64,000 nucleotides of DNA from Furcasterigmium furcatum. Lineage: Eukaryota; Ascomycota; Sordariomycetes; Glomerellales; Plectosphaerellaceae. Positions 36,332 to 48,127 of the stretch are shown piece after piece; position 1 is the first letter of the stretch; each line of letters starts with the position of its first letter. Location: NCBI GenBank assembly GCA_001599815.1, contig BCIA01000006.1:1242961-1306960 (forward strand). Direction: 5' to 3'. The position numbers were made by a program, and so were the translations under genes. The notes beneath the pieces were generated by a model. The model saw only the letters and a program-made list of their open reading frames with translations. It made no database searches and was not told the DNA's origin.

Positions 36332-36949
36332 GACTAAGTGGCAGTTTGGATTCCCTCGGGAAAAGGGCACGGCGGGCTGAAGGGAAGAAGCGAAGAAGGA
36401 ACGGGTTCCTATCGATCAGAACATCTTGTCGTGATGGGGATGGATGATCTCGTGGTAGATGTAGTCGAGCGGTATCTACACCCCTGAACGATACCACGCT
36501 CTGGATCATCGGCATGATACGCAATGCGTAACGCCCTGGGGCCGATTGGCCGAAGGCTCACCAAGATAAGCCGGCCCGCGCCAAGACCTGGGGTAGAACA
36601 TGGGCCGGGGCTTGAGGGGTATCATCGTGTGCGGAGGGCTCGGGACTGGGTGGTCTTAGGGATTCCGAGGTTCCGAGTAGAGCGACTATCTCGCTAGTAA
36701 CAAACCGACGGAGCAGCCTACCAATCGTGTATTAATCCGCAGATAGCTATCAGCAGTGGCGCCAGATCAAGTGGAAAACCTATGAATTGTTACTTGGGGT
36801 ATTTTCTTTTGAAGCTTGAGCTCGGCTCGTTTGGAGCTTGCTTGAGGAGCGGGAAATCTACATTTCGCACATCATAGTATTTGAGGACGTGCTTCTATGC
36901 AACATCGAGTTTTGCATCTTCGACTGCAAATTACTTTTCAGACATCACA
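36332..36949. promoter_or_regulatory. Divergent promoter, permease / copper amine oxidase
   Basis: A 618 bp spacer between divergent starts of the permease and the amine oxidase, a plausible shared control region. It becomes AT-rich from about 36680 to the amine oxidase ATG. No coding frame supported. Confidence 0.5.
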
Positions 36950-39201
36950 ATGGCTCAGATCCCACACCCCCTCTCGGCCCTGAGCCTTGATGAGACCAAT
37001 GCGGCGCGCGATGCCGTCCTTGAAGCTCACAAGGGAAGCGTGCTGCAATTCCGCCTGATCTATCTCCTCGAGCCCCCGAAAGCCGAGGTCCTCGCGTTCC
37101 TGGAGCTCGAGCATGCCGGCAAGGTCACCGCCGACACTCCCCGCCCTGTTCGCACCGCGCAGGTTTCCTACGATGTCATCGGCGGGAAGAGTTCCGCTGA
37201 GTACCACGAGTCCATCGTGGACGTACGGTTGAAGAAAGTGGTTGGCAGTAAGAATGTTGACCAGAAACACCAAGCAAGCCTCGTCCTGTAAGATCATGCT
37301 CCGGGCCCCTCCGCCGCTCCCATCTGCTCTTCTCCATCCTGACCGGCTCTTTTCTTGCCAGGGCCGAATTCGACGATCTCGTTAAAGCATGCAAGGAATC
37401 CACGCTGTTCCAGGAAAAGATCGCGGCGTTGGAGCTCCCAAAGGACTTCGAGGTCGTCGTGGAGCCGTGGCCATACGGCGCGCCCGAGGTCGACGACGGC
37501 GACACTCGCCTCTTCCAGGCCCTGATCTTCGCACGCGACACCAGCAGCGGCAACCCAGACTCCAACTTCTACGCATTCCCCCTGCCCCTCATCCCGGTGA
37601 TGGACGCCCGCAGCAAGAAGATCGTGCGCATCGATGAGCTCGCCACTGGCGGCAAAGGCGACGCGCTGAAGGGAAAGACGCACAAGCCCGCTGTTCTTGA
37701 GCATTGCGAGGCGGCCGAATATGTGCCGGAACTCCTCCCCGGTGGTACCAGGAAGGACCTCAAGCCTTTGACCGTCGTTCAACCCGAAGGTCCCAGCTTC
37801 TCGGTCACTGACGGGAACCTGATCAAGTGGCAGAAATGGAGCATGAGAGCCACTTTCAACCCCCGCGAAGGCGCGGTTCTTCATGACATCCGGTTTGATG
37901 GGCGAAGCGTCCTTTACAGGCTGAGCATGAGTGATATGGTGAGCGTTGCCCGGACTTCATTAACTGAACCTGACGGCTAATCGGTGCATCTCTAGACCGT
38001 ACCATATGCCGACCCACGGCCACCCTTCCACCGAAAGCAGGCTTTTGATTTTGGCGACGGCGGACTGGGCAACGCTGTCAACAATCTCACTCTAGGATGC
38101 GACTGCTTGGGTGTCATCAAGGTTCGTGCGGAAGAGATCAGATCCTGGCTGCTCAGCGACGTGCTAACATCCAGTCAAGTATTTCGATGGCGTCTTGACC
38201 GGCTCCGACGGAACCGCGCAACTAACTAAGAACGTAATCTGTCTCCACGAGCAAGATAACGGCATCAACTGGAAGCATACAAACTGGAGGACCGGTCGTG
38301 CCGTAGTCACGAGACGCCGCGAGCTGGTGATCCAGTTCATCATCACGCTGGCCAACTATGAGTACATCTTCAACTTCAAGTTCGACCAGGCTGCGGGCAT
38401 CACAGTCGAGGCCCGCGCTACCGGCATCGTCTCGGTGGTGAACATCGACCCAGGTAAGACGAGCCCATGGGGTAACATCGTCAGTCCCGGCGCGCTCGCC
38501 CAGAACCATCAGCACATTTTCTGTGTGCGTATCGATCCCGCCATCGACGGCAACCGGAATACCGTCGTCCAGGAGGAGAGCCTGCCGGTTCGGATGGACA
38601 AGCGGACGAATCCGAACGGGAACTACTACGAGGTCCGCCAGACGCCGATCACCACGTCTGTCGGTCTGGACGCCGAGCCCCAGAACCATCGCGTGTTCAA
38701 GATCCAGAACACCAACAAGCTGAATCCCATCAGCGGCAAGCCTGTTGCGTATAAGATCTCGCCACCGGCGACGCAGAAACTCCTTGCCGACCCGGGCAGC
38801 ACCCAGGCGAAGCGCGCACTCTTTGCGAAGCACCACTTCTGGGTCACTAAGTACAAGGACGACGAGCTGTACGCCGGTGGTCGCTATACGCTGATGAGCA
38901 AGCGGGAGATCGACGGTGTAGCGGATGCCGCTGCCCGCAACGATGACGTTCTGAACGAGGACATTGTCGTGTGGAGTGTCTTTGGCTTGACGCACAACCC
39001 GAGGATTGAAGATTGGCCAGTGATGTAAGCTCCGTCAGGTTGAACTCCCCATCACGTACCATAACTAACAAACTCTCAAGGCCCGTTGAGATTATGCAGG
39101 TAGAGATCTCTCCGTCTGATTTCTTCACCAGGAACCCAGCAATCGACGTGCCGTCGAACAAGGATCTGGGCTCGCAGACGACGAACGGATGCTGCAATTG
39201 A
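36950..39201 (+). CDS. Copper amine oxidase (primary amine oxidase, topaquinone type)
   Basis: Exons 36950..37287, 37362..37938, 37996..38121, 38180..39024 and 39081..39201 give 668 residues. The enzyme converts primary amines to aldehyde, ammonia and H2O2. The topaquinone precursor is the Tyr of LANYEYIFN (about residue 407, consensus N-Y-D/E). The copper ligands are His-x-His in QNHQHIFCVRID (about 457 and 459) and a later His in GLTHNPRIEDWPVM (about 619). YFDGVLTGSDG holds the catalytic-base region and is formed by the splice AAG|TATTTC using an AG three codons' distance from a decoy CCAG. An N2/N3-like N-terminal domain precedes. The C-terminus TNGCCN lacks a clear SKL peroxisomal signal. 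In this neighbourhood tyramine or phenethylamine are attractive substrates, but family members are broad. Confidence 0.94.
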
Positions 39202-40744
39202 TGTTGCGGGCAACAAAGAGTCTCCGGTAGTTGGAAGCGGGGAGTAGCATGATGGTGATGCTTGATGTTAAGTACCTGTTATTCATTTCCCTATTTTGCA
39301 TGAAAAGCGAATATATAAAGGGCCATAAAGTCCATTCCCAGCACGATAAACTGCAGGCTTCTGAATATGTAGCCCAAACCGTCTAAGAAATCCAATGGAT
39401 TGAATCCCTTCATAGCCTCATCTTGAGTTGCAGAAGAAGTCATGCCAATTGCTATCAAACCTACCTCAACCCTTTCCGAAAGGTCCCTCGAACTAAGGTC
39501 TGGACGAAAAGCAAAGTTACCCGAGGGGATATAATAGCTGCTTGATTGTATGTTCTAGTAGCGTATATCTCTGCGTGTGAGGCGGAATGTCGCCCTCTTT
39601 GCCTGGTATGGTGAGTGAAAGCGCAATCTTTTCAAAGCCTCACAGAAGCTTTGGTGGCGTGCCGGTATCCGCAGTTGGGGATCGACCGGCATGACCGGTG
39701 GCCTTGCCCGTGTTGATGACCTCCACGGTCACGGAGACGACAGTTTGCCGTAGATCCGGATGTCCGCCGACATCGATGTCCCGCGAAGAATCCTGCCGGG
39801 GGTGAGGGTTCCACTCGCGGTTGTGGATATCCGGACGAGGCCGACCGACTATGCCGTACTTCGACTCCCGTCACCCCTTACTCCGCCCCGTATGCTTGGG
39901 ACCAGGACTTTTCCTTCAATGCCCATCCATTCTCAAAATCACTTCCGAGTCCTCCGGCATCACGGTGGGCAGAAAGACACCCGGATGGCCGTCGCGATGC
40001 TGCCCCTTGTCATGCAGTCATTTATCCGGAGGAACCTGGATGGTACCCTGCAGAATAAGAATGGCAGGTGAGATCTGTCAAAATAGGAAAGTAGTATTGA
40101 GATCAATGATGTCTAATCAACATGGGAGCTTTCGAACTGTATTACACCTTTCTCCTTACTTTGCCTGGATGAGGGATAAGGCTATAAATAATGTTCCCGT
40201 TCCCTCGGGTTCCTCAAGGGTTTGCCCAGGGCTCGGTAAAGTGCTCAAAAAACGTGCTCACAAAGGTGCTCATCTCAACACAACGTACAAGCGACCAGAT
40301 CGTTCAGATACCCGGTCTACTACCCTTGATTCGGTCTTGGGATCCGCAATGGTGAAGGAACTATCGAACATCCGCAGGACGTCTTCTACCTTGATGTCTC
40401 GTGTTCGCGGAGCCTCAACACCTGGTTCGCAGCACAAACAGCTGCTGTTCTGAGGGTCTAGAGATGTTTGTGGAAGCTCCTGGTCCCTGGTCCTTGCAGA
40501 TGGCGTGACAGTACGCTGTGGCCTATTCTCTTTCACTCAAGTTCCCCGCTGGATGTGTCAATGGTTGCAATCATGGGTACGAGACGAACCGCTCAATAGC
40601 ATGGCCAAGCGCGCCATTTTCTTGCCGATGCAACCATCTGCAAGTACTATTTAAACGGGAGCCAATCCATCCGTTCTTGGTCCGCTTGTCCCTTACCCCT
40701 AGACACAGTGCCGCTGCAGCTGGGAGAAGCGACCTGATTCGAAA
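39202..40744. other. Intergenic region between amine oxidase and subtilisin-like protease
   Basis: About 1.5 kb. It contains a minus-strand GH3 relic (39601-39770, listed separately). A TATTTAAA box at 40648-40655 lies about 95 bp before the protease ATG. Other frames are short and unsupported. Confidence 0.5.
39601..39770 (-). pseudogene. Relic of a GH3 beta-glucosidase C-terminal (fibronectin III-like) domain
   Basis: Read on the minus strand from about 39770, one frame gives GGHPDLRQTVVSVTVEVINT then GKATGHA. After a frame change comes a PQL block, and then GTPPKLL, a stop, and GFEKIALSLTIPG. In intact GH3 beta-glucosidases the same order is GGHPDLW, VTVxVxNTGKVxG, VPQLY, PxKxLRGFEKVxLxPGE. 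The order and spacing match, but a frameshift and an in-frame stop in place of the usual Arg make it non-functional. The rest of the enzyme (about 700 residues) is missing, so this is a small remnant of a deleted or decayed gene. Confidence 0.65.
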
Positions 40745-43700
40745 ATGCGTTCCTCCGGTCTACTTTTGTGCCTCAATCTGTCGGCTGCTGCTGCTCTCCG
40801 AGCACTACACCCCAGAGATGGAGTTGATGATGCGGGCACACAGCTTGTTGCAGACAAGTACATCGTCGAGGCCCAACCAGTGAGTAAAGCGATCTCTGTC
40901 GTCCTGTCGCCCGTGCTGAACCGTAGTAGGGCGTCTCTGTTGCCGATCTCACACGCAAGATTGAGGCTATCGGCGCAAAGATCACCAGGAAGTTTGACAG
41001 CGACGTCTTCCGGGGACTCAGTGTCGAGAGTGACCATGACAACGTCGACACTCTGAATGAGGTAGACGAGGTCTCCCGAGCTTGGCCCGTGAACCGCTAT
41101 CAGCTCTCGCCGGTCCAATCTCAGACTGGGCCGAGCGACGATGCCATGGCGGCGAACTGGTCTGTCCACTGGGCCACGGGGGTCGACAAGCTTCATGAGG
41201 CTGATCTCTACGGGAAAGGGGTCAGGATTGCCGTCATTGATTCCGGTATTGATTACAACCACCACGCTGTGAGTCGAACAACGTCTTTGATCTGAGAATG
41301 AGAAAAAGACTAACTCACTACCTAGCTTGGTGCTGGTTTCGGACCTGGCTTTAAGGTCGTCGACGGTTACGACCTCGTTGGAAATGGTGAGCAGAGCAGC
41401 ACTTCGGGTCCCAGAGAAACTCGTTCTGACAGAGTCTCCTGGCAGAGTACGACGGTTCAAACGAGAAAAAGCCCAATGAGGACCCCCTGGACAAGATTGG
41501 GCACGGCACGCATGTCGCTGGCATCATTGCTGGAAAGTCTGCTGGGTATGTCATACAGCCCTTACCCATGCCGATCTTGTGTTAATTTCTATGGCCCAGC
41601 TTCGTGGGAGTTGCCCCTGAGGCAACCCTTTTGGCCTTCAAAGTGTTCGGAGCGGTTAGTGTTGCGATCTTCCGTTAAGAGAAGCGAAGACTAACGGGAA
41701 CCCTAGGTTGATGGTACTGATGAGGACTCGCTTGTTGAGGCAACTCTCATGGCTTACGAAGCTGGTGTATGTAACCCAACCTGTGCGTGGGATCACTCTA
41801 ACTCGCACCGGTGTAGGTCGACATCATCACCGCCAGCGTTGGCCGTGCCTCCGGATTCTCAGATGGTCCCTGGGCATCCGTGTGCTCCAGAATTGTTGAC
41901 AAGGGTGTCGTCGTAACAGTCAGTGCCGGCAATGATGGTGAGATCGGGCCTTTCTACGCCAGCAGTGGCTCTTCCGGCAAGAATGTGCTCTCTGTTGCAT
42001 CCGTTGACACAGGTCTTGTTCCCGCGCAACCATGGCATGCCACTTTCACTGCCGATGGCCAGTCCAACACCACTCAGCTTGCCTACATCCCTTCAGCCAA
42101 CACACCTCTCTGGAACATCACCGGGCTGGCCATCAAGCCCATCTCGTTGGACACGTCTGTTCCTAACGATGCATGCTCCCTCCCCGATGACACGCCGGAT
42201 CTATCCAACTTTATCGTTCTTGTCCGAAAGGGCACCTGCAACGTGTACACGAAGCAAGAGAACCTTGAGAAGTTCGGAGCCAGATGGATCCTCCTCTACA
42301 ACAACGACGACCGGCCTTTCGCCACCGTCATCAACACCAGCCTCCGTAAGTCGCGCATGGTAATGATTGACGGCCAGACAGGCGGCGCCATTATCAAGGC
42401 GGTCAAGGCTGGTGGCAATGTGACTGCCGACTTCACCATTCCGGAAGACAGCTTCTGGCGGGTTGGCTTCCGCGACTCGGCAGTGATGGGTATTCCTTCT
42501 GGCTTCAGCAGCTGGGGGCCGTCGAACGAGCTCGAGCTGAAGCCCGACATCGCCGCTCCCGGAAACAAAATCTGGAGTACCACCTTGGACAACAGCTTTG
42601 GAGTCATGAGCGGTACCTCCATGTCCTGCCCATACGTTGCCGGGGTCGCAGCCCTCTACATCAGCAAGTTCGGAGGCCGTGAGAAGCACGGTCAGAATTT
42701 CGCCAAGCGCCTGACGGAACGGATCATTGCCAGCGGCCAGTCTCTCCCGTGGCAGGTGATGGAACCTGTCGGCCTTCCCAGGGAGTTTGGGTACTTTGCT
42801 CCCGTGCCGCAGATGGGCTCGGGTCTGATCAACGCGGTGAAGGTCCTGGACTATACTACGTCCCTCGCCTTCCAGCGGTTCGCACTGAACGACACGAATA
42901 ACTTCAGCCGATACCACAAGGTGGAAATTACTAACAATGGCGACAAGGACGTGGTCTACAAGTTCGACATTGAGCCAGCTGGTGGGTTCAATGCCCAGGG
43001 GCGCACGCCATCCCTTCTCGGAGACGTGCTCGACACCCAACCGAGGGCCCTGGTTCCCCGTGTCAGCTACCCTTCGGGCACATTCCGCGTGAAACCCGGC
43101 CAGACCAAGACGGCCCAGTTCAACTTCATGTACCCCGAGGTCACCGACCCCGAGAAATTCCCCGTGTACAGCGGCAAGATCCTCATCTCGGGGGACAATG
43201 GAGAGGACCTCGGCGTTCCGTACGTGGGCGCGGCCTTCGACCTCAAGAAGAACCTCCGACGCAACATGTTCCCTCCCGGATACCCGTACGCCCGCAGCGG
43301 ACCGCGCGGAGAGGGCATCGAGACGTACAACAAGTTCGCCTTCAACACCAGCAGGGCGGCGCAGGACTTCCCCAAGCTCTGGGTGCAGTTCAAGTTCGCC
43401 GTCAAGGAGCTGCGCTGGGACATCTTCGAGACGAGCTACCGGGAACACGACTGGAAGTACCCTCCCGTCGTCGGCGAGAACGGCTACGTGGGCTCCGCGA
43501 CCTTCTCGACGTACGCCGCCTCCTACAGCAACTTCGACCCCGCGACCATGGACAAGGAGAAGACGGTCCCGTTCCCCCTCGGCGACCTCGAGCGGTCGGA
43601 CTCGTGGCACCTCATCTCGGACCGCATCTGGTGGCTCGGAAAGCTGGCGAACGGCTCCTATATCGAGCCTGGCAACTACACGATGCGGTTTGCCGCTCGT

Positions 43701-43784
43701 CTGCCGTTCAGCAACCCGAGGAACTCGGACAACTGGCACATCTGGAAGACGCCCAATGTTGAGGTTCTGCCTCTGGGAGCCTGA
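40745..43784 (+). CDS. Secreted subtilisin-like serine protease (S8A, PA-domain type)
   Basis: Seven exons (40745..40879, 40930..41268, 41326..41386, 41446..41545, 41600..41654, 41707..41766, 41817..43784) give 905 residues. The N-terminus has a signal peptide (MRSSGLLLCLNLSAAAALRA). An I9-like propeptide follows, with KYIVEAQP and SDVFRGLSVES. The catalytic triad is Asp149 (AVIDSGIDY), His198 (KIGHGTHVAGI) and Ser518 (GTSMSCPYVAG). Between His and Ser lies an insert of about 150 residues that fits a protease-associated domain (VLVRKGTCNVYTKQ, ILLYNND). After the protease domain is a long C-terminal beta-rich Fn3-like region. The layout matches the fungal minor extracellular protease vpr/C5a peptidase-like group. 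Likely role is digestion of external protein, which could feed amino acids to the neighbouring catabolic genes; that link is inference. Confidence 0.93.
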
Positions 43785-44512
43785 GATGTTGCTGGACTGG
43801 CATTCTGTCCCCTGGCTTGGACAATCGGGAACAACACATAGGATCTTGTAGTGTACTTCCAGGAGAGTACTCAAGCTGCGGTTGGGGGTAGATTTGATGC
43901 TGGCTTTTAACCTCATCTTACAAGTCTTGCAGTCGTTAAAATCATCCAAACAAGTTCTATAGATTTGTTTTCGACTCGGATCACTCATAGCCCGTCGAAG
44001 AGCCAAGAGTTGCAAACTGTCATATGACCTTATAGTTGAATAGAGGAACGGGGTTAAGAATAGGATCGGGCCTAGTTTATGTTGTAAGTCCGGTGAGCGA
44101 CGATGCTTGGGTTGGGGTTTGTGGTACCGTCTCCTAAACTCCGCTCCGCGCCCTCCGCACGTCTTGTACTACGCTATATTTGACTTCTACGTGACTCATT
44201 CGCCGAACGTCTGGTTGAGAAAAACCACAATGTTTGTCAGCACCTCTGGTCATTAACGTCATAGTCGCGTTTGGCTTACGCGCTACGGCTATGAGGTCGG
44301 CCTTGACACCATGATGGACTGCTCGTTGCGAGAGTGGTGATAGTTGGGGGAATCGCTTCACGGCCGACGCCGAAGGGTATAAATGCTCGACAACTGCTGG
44401 CTGATTATGGTCGCCGTCAAACAGTACTACTCAGTCTGTTGACAAGCTCATCTCCACGACCAACACCAAGGCCGAAATTACCGAACCCCTGAACAGCAAA
44501 AAGATCGCCGCA
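43785..44512. other. Promoter region of the SDR gene
   Basis: About 730 bp between two plus-strand genes. A TATAAA box at 44378-44383 lies about 130 bp before the ATG at 44513. No coding frame supported. Confidence 0.5.
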
Positions 44513-45364
44513 ATGGCTCCCCTCGTTTGGCTCGTCACCGGCACATCCTCCGGACTCGGGGCCCAACTCGTCCGTGAGATCCTTGCCCGCGGCGACCAGG
44601 TCATCGCGACAGCCCGCGACGTCTCCAAGCTCGAGGCCCTCGCGCAAGCAGGCGCCTCCACCCTCGCCCTTGACGTGACGAGTTCCCAAGAGGAGATCAA
44701 CCGCACCATCGCATCGGCGGTCAACATCCACGGCCGCATCGACGTCCTCGTCAACAACGCGGGGTACATCGCGATAGGCTCATGGGAGGACCTCGGCTAC
44801 CCAGGCTTCCTTCGCCAGTTCGAGACGAATGTCTTCGGCGTGATCAGAGTGACCAATGCCGTGCTGCCGTACATGCGCACCCGCAAAACCGGCAGCCTGG
44901 TGTTCATCGGTTCTCGCTCGGGATGGATCGGCGACGGACTCGTCGGGGCATACGCAGGATCCAAATTCGCCCTCGAAGGCCTGGTTGAGGCGTTGAAGGA
45001 TGAAGTCGGCCCCCTTGGGATCAAGACCCTGATGGTTGAGCCCGGACGCTTCCGCACGGCACTGCTCTCGAGCGGAAGGATGGAGATGGTCCCGGAGGCG
45101 TCGGATGACTACAAGGATCTTGCCAAACATAGGGCCGCGCACCTTGCCGAGCAGGACATGGCGCAGGAGGGCGATCCGGACAAGCTCGTCCGCGTGCTAG
45201 TGGATGTCATCAGGCAAGAGGGAACTGCTGCGGGGAGACAGGTGCCCTTCCGGTTGCCCATCGGGTATGATGTGTGTGAGGATATGGAGGCAAAGTGTCG
45301 CCAGACGATGGAGTTGATCGACGACTGGCGGGACGTCGTTGCCAACACGCATTTCAAGGAGTAG
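44513..45364 (+). CDS. Short-chain dehydrogenase/reductase (classical SDR)
   Basis: An intronless frame of 283 residues. It has the Rossmann nucleotide site TGTSSGLG (residues 10-17), the NNAG motif at 81-84, a Ser in IGSRSG and the catalytic YAGSK (Tyr147, Lys151). The PGRFRT block after strand 6 is typical of SDRs that bind NADP. A basic residue after strand 2 (ATARD) also favours NADP. Cytosolic. The subgroup resembles fungal oxidoreductases with broad carbonyl substrates. It lies between the protease and the CYP504-like gene. It could reduce or oxidise an aldehyde made by the amine oxidase, but nothing in the sequence fixes the substrate. Confidence 0.9.
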   Translation: MAPLVWLVTGTSSGLGAQLVREILARGDQVIATARDVSKLEALAQAGASTLALDVTSSQEEINRTIASAVNIHGRIDVLVNNAGYIAIGSWEDLGYPGFLRQFETNVFGVIRVTNAVLPYMRTRKTGSLVFIGSRSGWIGDGLVGAYAGSKFALEGLVEALKDEVGPLGIKTLMVEPGRFRTALLSSGRMEMVPEASDDYKDLAKHRAAHLAEQDMAQEGDPDKLVRVLVDVIRQEGTAAGRQVPFRLPIGYDVCEDMEAKCRQTMELIDDWRDVVANTHFKE

Positions 45365-46404
45365 GTCGTTGGAATTGGCCAACATGCTCGAAGCTAGATT
45401 TGGCAGAGAGAGGAATCACAGAGATGCTGCTTTCTTGGTTGATCAACTGCTTGAATGGCACCTGCTCATGTCTAACCGAGAAGAATCGATGGGAACGAGC
45501 TTGCTCTCGAGGATATTCACTGCGACATTACAACTCTCATGTTTCTTCCCGCGCCCCAACGAGCGCAGTAACTCGATAGCCTCTGTAGTAGGTACTCTCA
45601 GGGGCACTGAACCCATTAGGCGGTTGTCGCCCGCTATCATTCTTCATCCGAAGCCCCTGACCAGCTGGCGACAATGACAGAGGGCTGAGCCAGCCAGAGG
45701 GGTAGAACACCGCTCCAAGTTTCAATTTCAGAGTGTAATGGTCAATACTGAGAAACTAGGAAAACAGACCATCTCGTTCGCAAACATGGCCGGCTTCCTT
45801 CGGCTTTCTCGACCGTGAATGCAACGTCTACTCAGTCCTCCTCGACGATGTGTATTGCCAGTTGGGGTCCATTGCGGGGACTTGAACACGCCTGGAGACG
45901 CAATACCTCCACGGGTGTCGGCACAATCGCTGGGACTCAGGTGAGTTAACTTGAGTTCCGAGCTTCCGAGCTGCCGATCACACGCAAATACTCGTTTCGA
46001 GTACGAATGAGAGAAACAAGATTCCGAGCGTTCCTTTGGCGCTAGACCCCGCATTCTCCAAAAAATTACCCGGTTGATGCGGGGGCCGGACGACGTGTAG
46101 GAGATGGAAGCTCAGGGAGGGATGGGCCGCTGTCTCACTGACTGGATGCTCCGGTTTCAGTCATTTCGTTCTGTGACTAACGGAAGCCTCACTGGTTCAT
46201 CACTCGGGAGGCTGCTCGGGCGCTGCTTGCCATAGGCTGAGGATATATTCCGGTTCACACAAGAGCGCCCCTTGATATACCCCCTCACGCTCGACGAACC
46301 CCATGATTTGATTCTCTTTCCAACTTCAACCTTGACCTCATCTTCAAACCACCAAGGGACCCAGGTTCCTCAGCGATACTCATTTCACTCGAGGAGCAGC
46401 AGCC
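45365..46404. other. Promoter region of the CYP504-like P450 gene
   Basis: About 1 kb between two plus-strand genes. A GATATATTC element around 46240 and a pyrimidine-rich leader precede the ATG at 46405. Short frames only. Confidence 0.4.
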
Positions 46405-48127
46405 ATGGCCATCGCCGGCATCTTTGAAGCCCTCGGGCAGCACGCCGTAGACCACACGCTGGAAGCCGTCGCCGTGTCACTCGTCGCAGTTCCGATCCTC
46501 TATGTCGTCGTCAACGAAGTCGTCCGCAGCAATGCACGCATCAAAGATATGGACGGTCCCCGTGGGCTGCCCTTGATCGGGAATCTCTGGGATATTCGCA
46601 CCAACGCCGCGGAGCAGTATCGTCACTGGGCCAAGAAGTTCGGAGATGTGTACCAAGTCCAGCTCGGCAACGTGCCAATCGTCATCGTCAACTCGGCGGC
46701 AGCAGCCAAGGCGTTGTTTGGCCAGCACTCGCAGGCCCTGAGCTCCCGGCCCGAGACCTACACCTTCCACAAGGTCAGTGAAAGACATTGCCTCGTGTTC
46801 CGAGGAGAGTCCTGAGCAAGAACCCGTTCTAATCCGTCAGAATAGGTCGTCTCAAGCACCGCTGGTACCACCATCGGAACCTCACCATACAGCGAATCGC
46901 TGAAGCGCCGCCGCAAGGGAGCCGCGTCGGCACTCAACCGCCCTTCTGTCCAGACCTACGTCCCCCTGCTGGATGTCGAGACACGAGACTTCATCGAGGA
47001 ATTGTATGTGGACGGAAAGGGTGGTCAGATTGCCGTGGACCCTATGCCGTTGATCCAGCGCCTTTCGCTCTCCCTCGCACTCTCGCTCAACTGGGGTGTG
47101 CGCATGAGCAACCGCGGCGAGCTCTTCGAGGAGATCACCCATGTTGAGGAGGAAGTGAGCCGATTCCGCTCAACAACAGGAAACTACCAGGACTATGTCC
47201 CCCTCCTCCGCCTGAACCCGTTCAACTTCCATTCCGCAAAGGCCCGCGAGATGCGCCACCGCCGAGACGTCTACCTCACGGCCCTCAACAAGGACCTCGA
47301 CCAGAAACTGAAGGACGGCACTTACAAGCCCTGCATCCAGGCCAACGTCATGCTCGACGAGGAGGCCAAGCTGAATAGCGAGGAGCTTACTTCTATCAGC
47401 TTGACCATGCTGTCCGGTGGTCTCGACACGCTGACTACGCTCGTTGCCTGGTTCATCGGCCTGCTTGCTGACCACCCCGAGATTCAAGAGAAGGCTGCCA
47501 AGGAAATCAAGGCCTTCTTTGGCGACGATGAGCCCCTGTGCGATGCGGAAGACGACCAGAAGTGCGCTTATATCGTGGCCCTCGTCCGCGAGTCTCTCCG
47601 CTATTACACGGTGCTCCGACTCGCGCTCCCGAGAACGACTGTCCGCGATGTCCTGTACAATGGTATCACCATCCCGAAGGGAACGACGCTCTTCCTGAAT
47701 GCTTGGTCCTGCAATATGGGTAAGTACCTGGGGTTTGATTCCGACTCTTTTCTGCCTTGGATTCTTGCTAATCAATTCAACTTTAGATGCCAAGGTCTGG
47801 TCCGACCCGGAGATATTCCGCCCGGAGCGATGGCTCGAGCAGCCGGACGCTCCGCTATTCACGTACGGCATGGGCTACCGCATGTGCGCCGGGTCACTCC
47901 TGGCGAACAGGGAGCTGTACCTGATCTACATGCGCATGATCAACAGCTTCAAGATTGTCGAGCACGACAAGTTCGAGTCCGATCCCGTCAAGGGCAACGC
48001 GGACCCGGCCAGTCTTGTCGCTCTGCCCCAGCGGTACCGCGCGGTATTCGTCCCTCGCAACCCGGAGGCACTCGTCAAGGCGCTGGAGAGTACAAAGCAG
48101 GAGGAGAATGAGAAGCTCAAGGGGTAA
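46405..48127 (+). CDS. Cytochrome P450 of the CYP504 (phenylacetate hydroxylase) type
   Basis: Exons 46405..46773, 46846..47719 and 47787..48127 give 527 residues. The N-terminus has one membrane anchor (AVAVSLVAVPILYVVVNEVV) and then the GPRGLPLIGN hinge, so the enzyme sits on the ER. The I-helix lies at TMLSGGLDTLTT. The ExxR is RESLRYYTVLRL. The PERF-like block is RPERWLE, and the haem loop is FTYGMGYRMCAGSLLANREL with Cys at about 448. The haem loop is the CYP504 pattern as I know it. CYP504A (PhacA) makes 2-hydroxyphenylacetate; CYP504B (PhacB) turns 3-hydroxyphenylacetate or 2-hydroxyphenylacetate-pathway intermediates into homogentisate. Which of the two this is cannot be told by eye. 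Homogentisate dioxygenase 12 kb away supports the pathway. Confidence 0.9.

Noticed and set aside
39821..40453. Plus-strand frame of 210 codons between the amine oxidase and the protease.
   Set aside because: No domain or usable codon pattern; part of it lies opposite sequence next to the GH3 relic.
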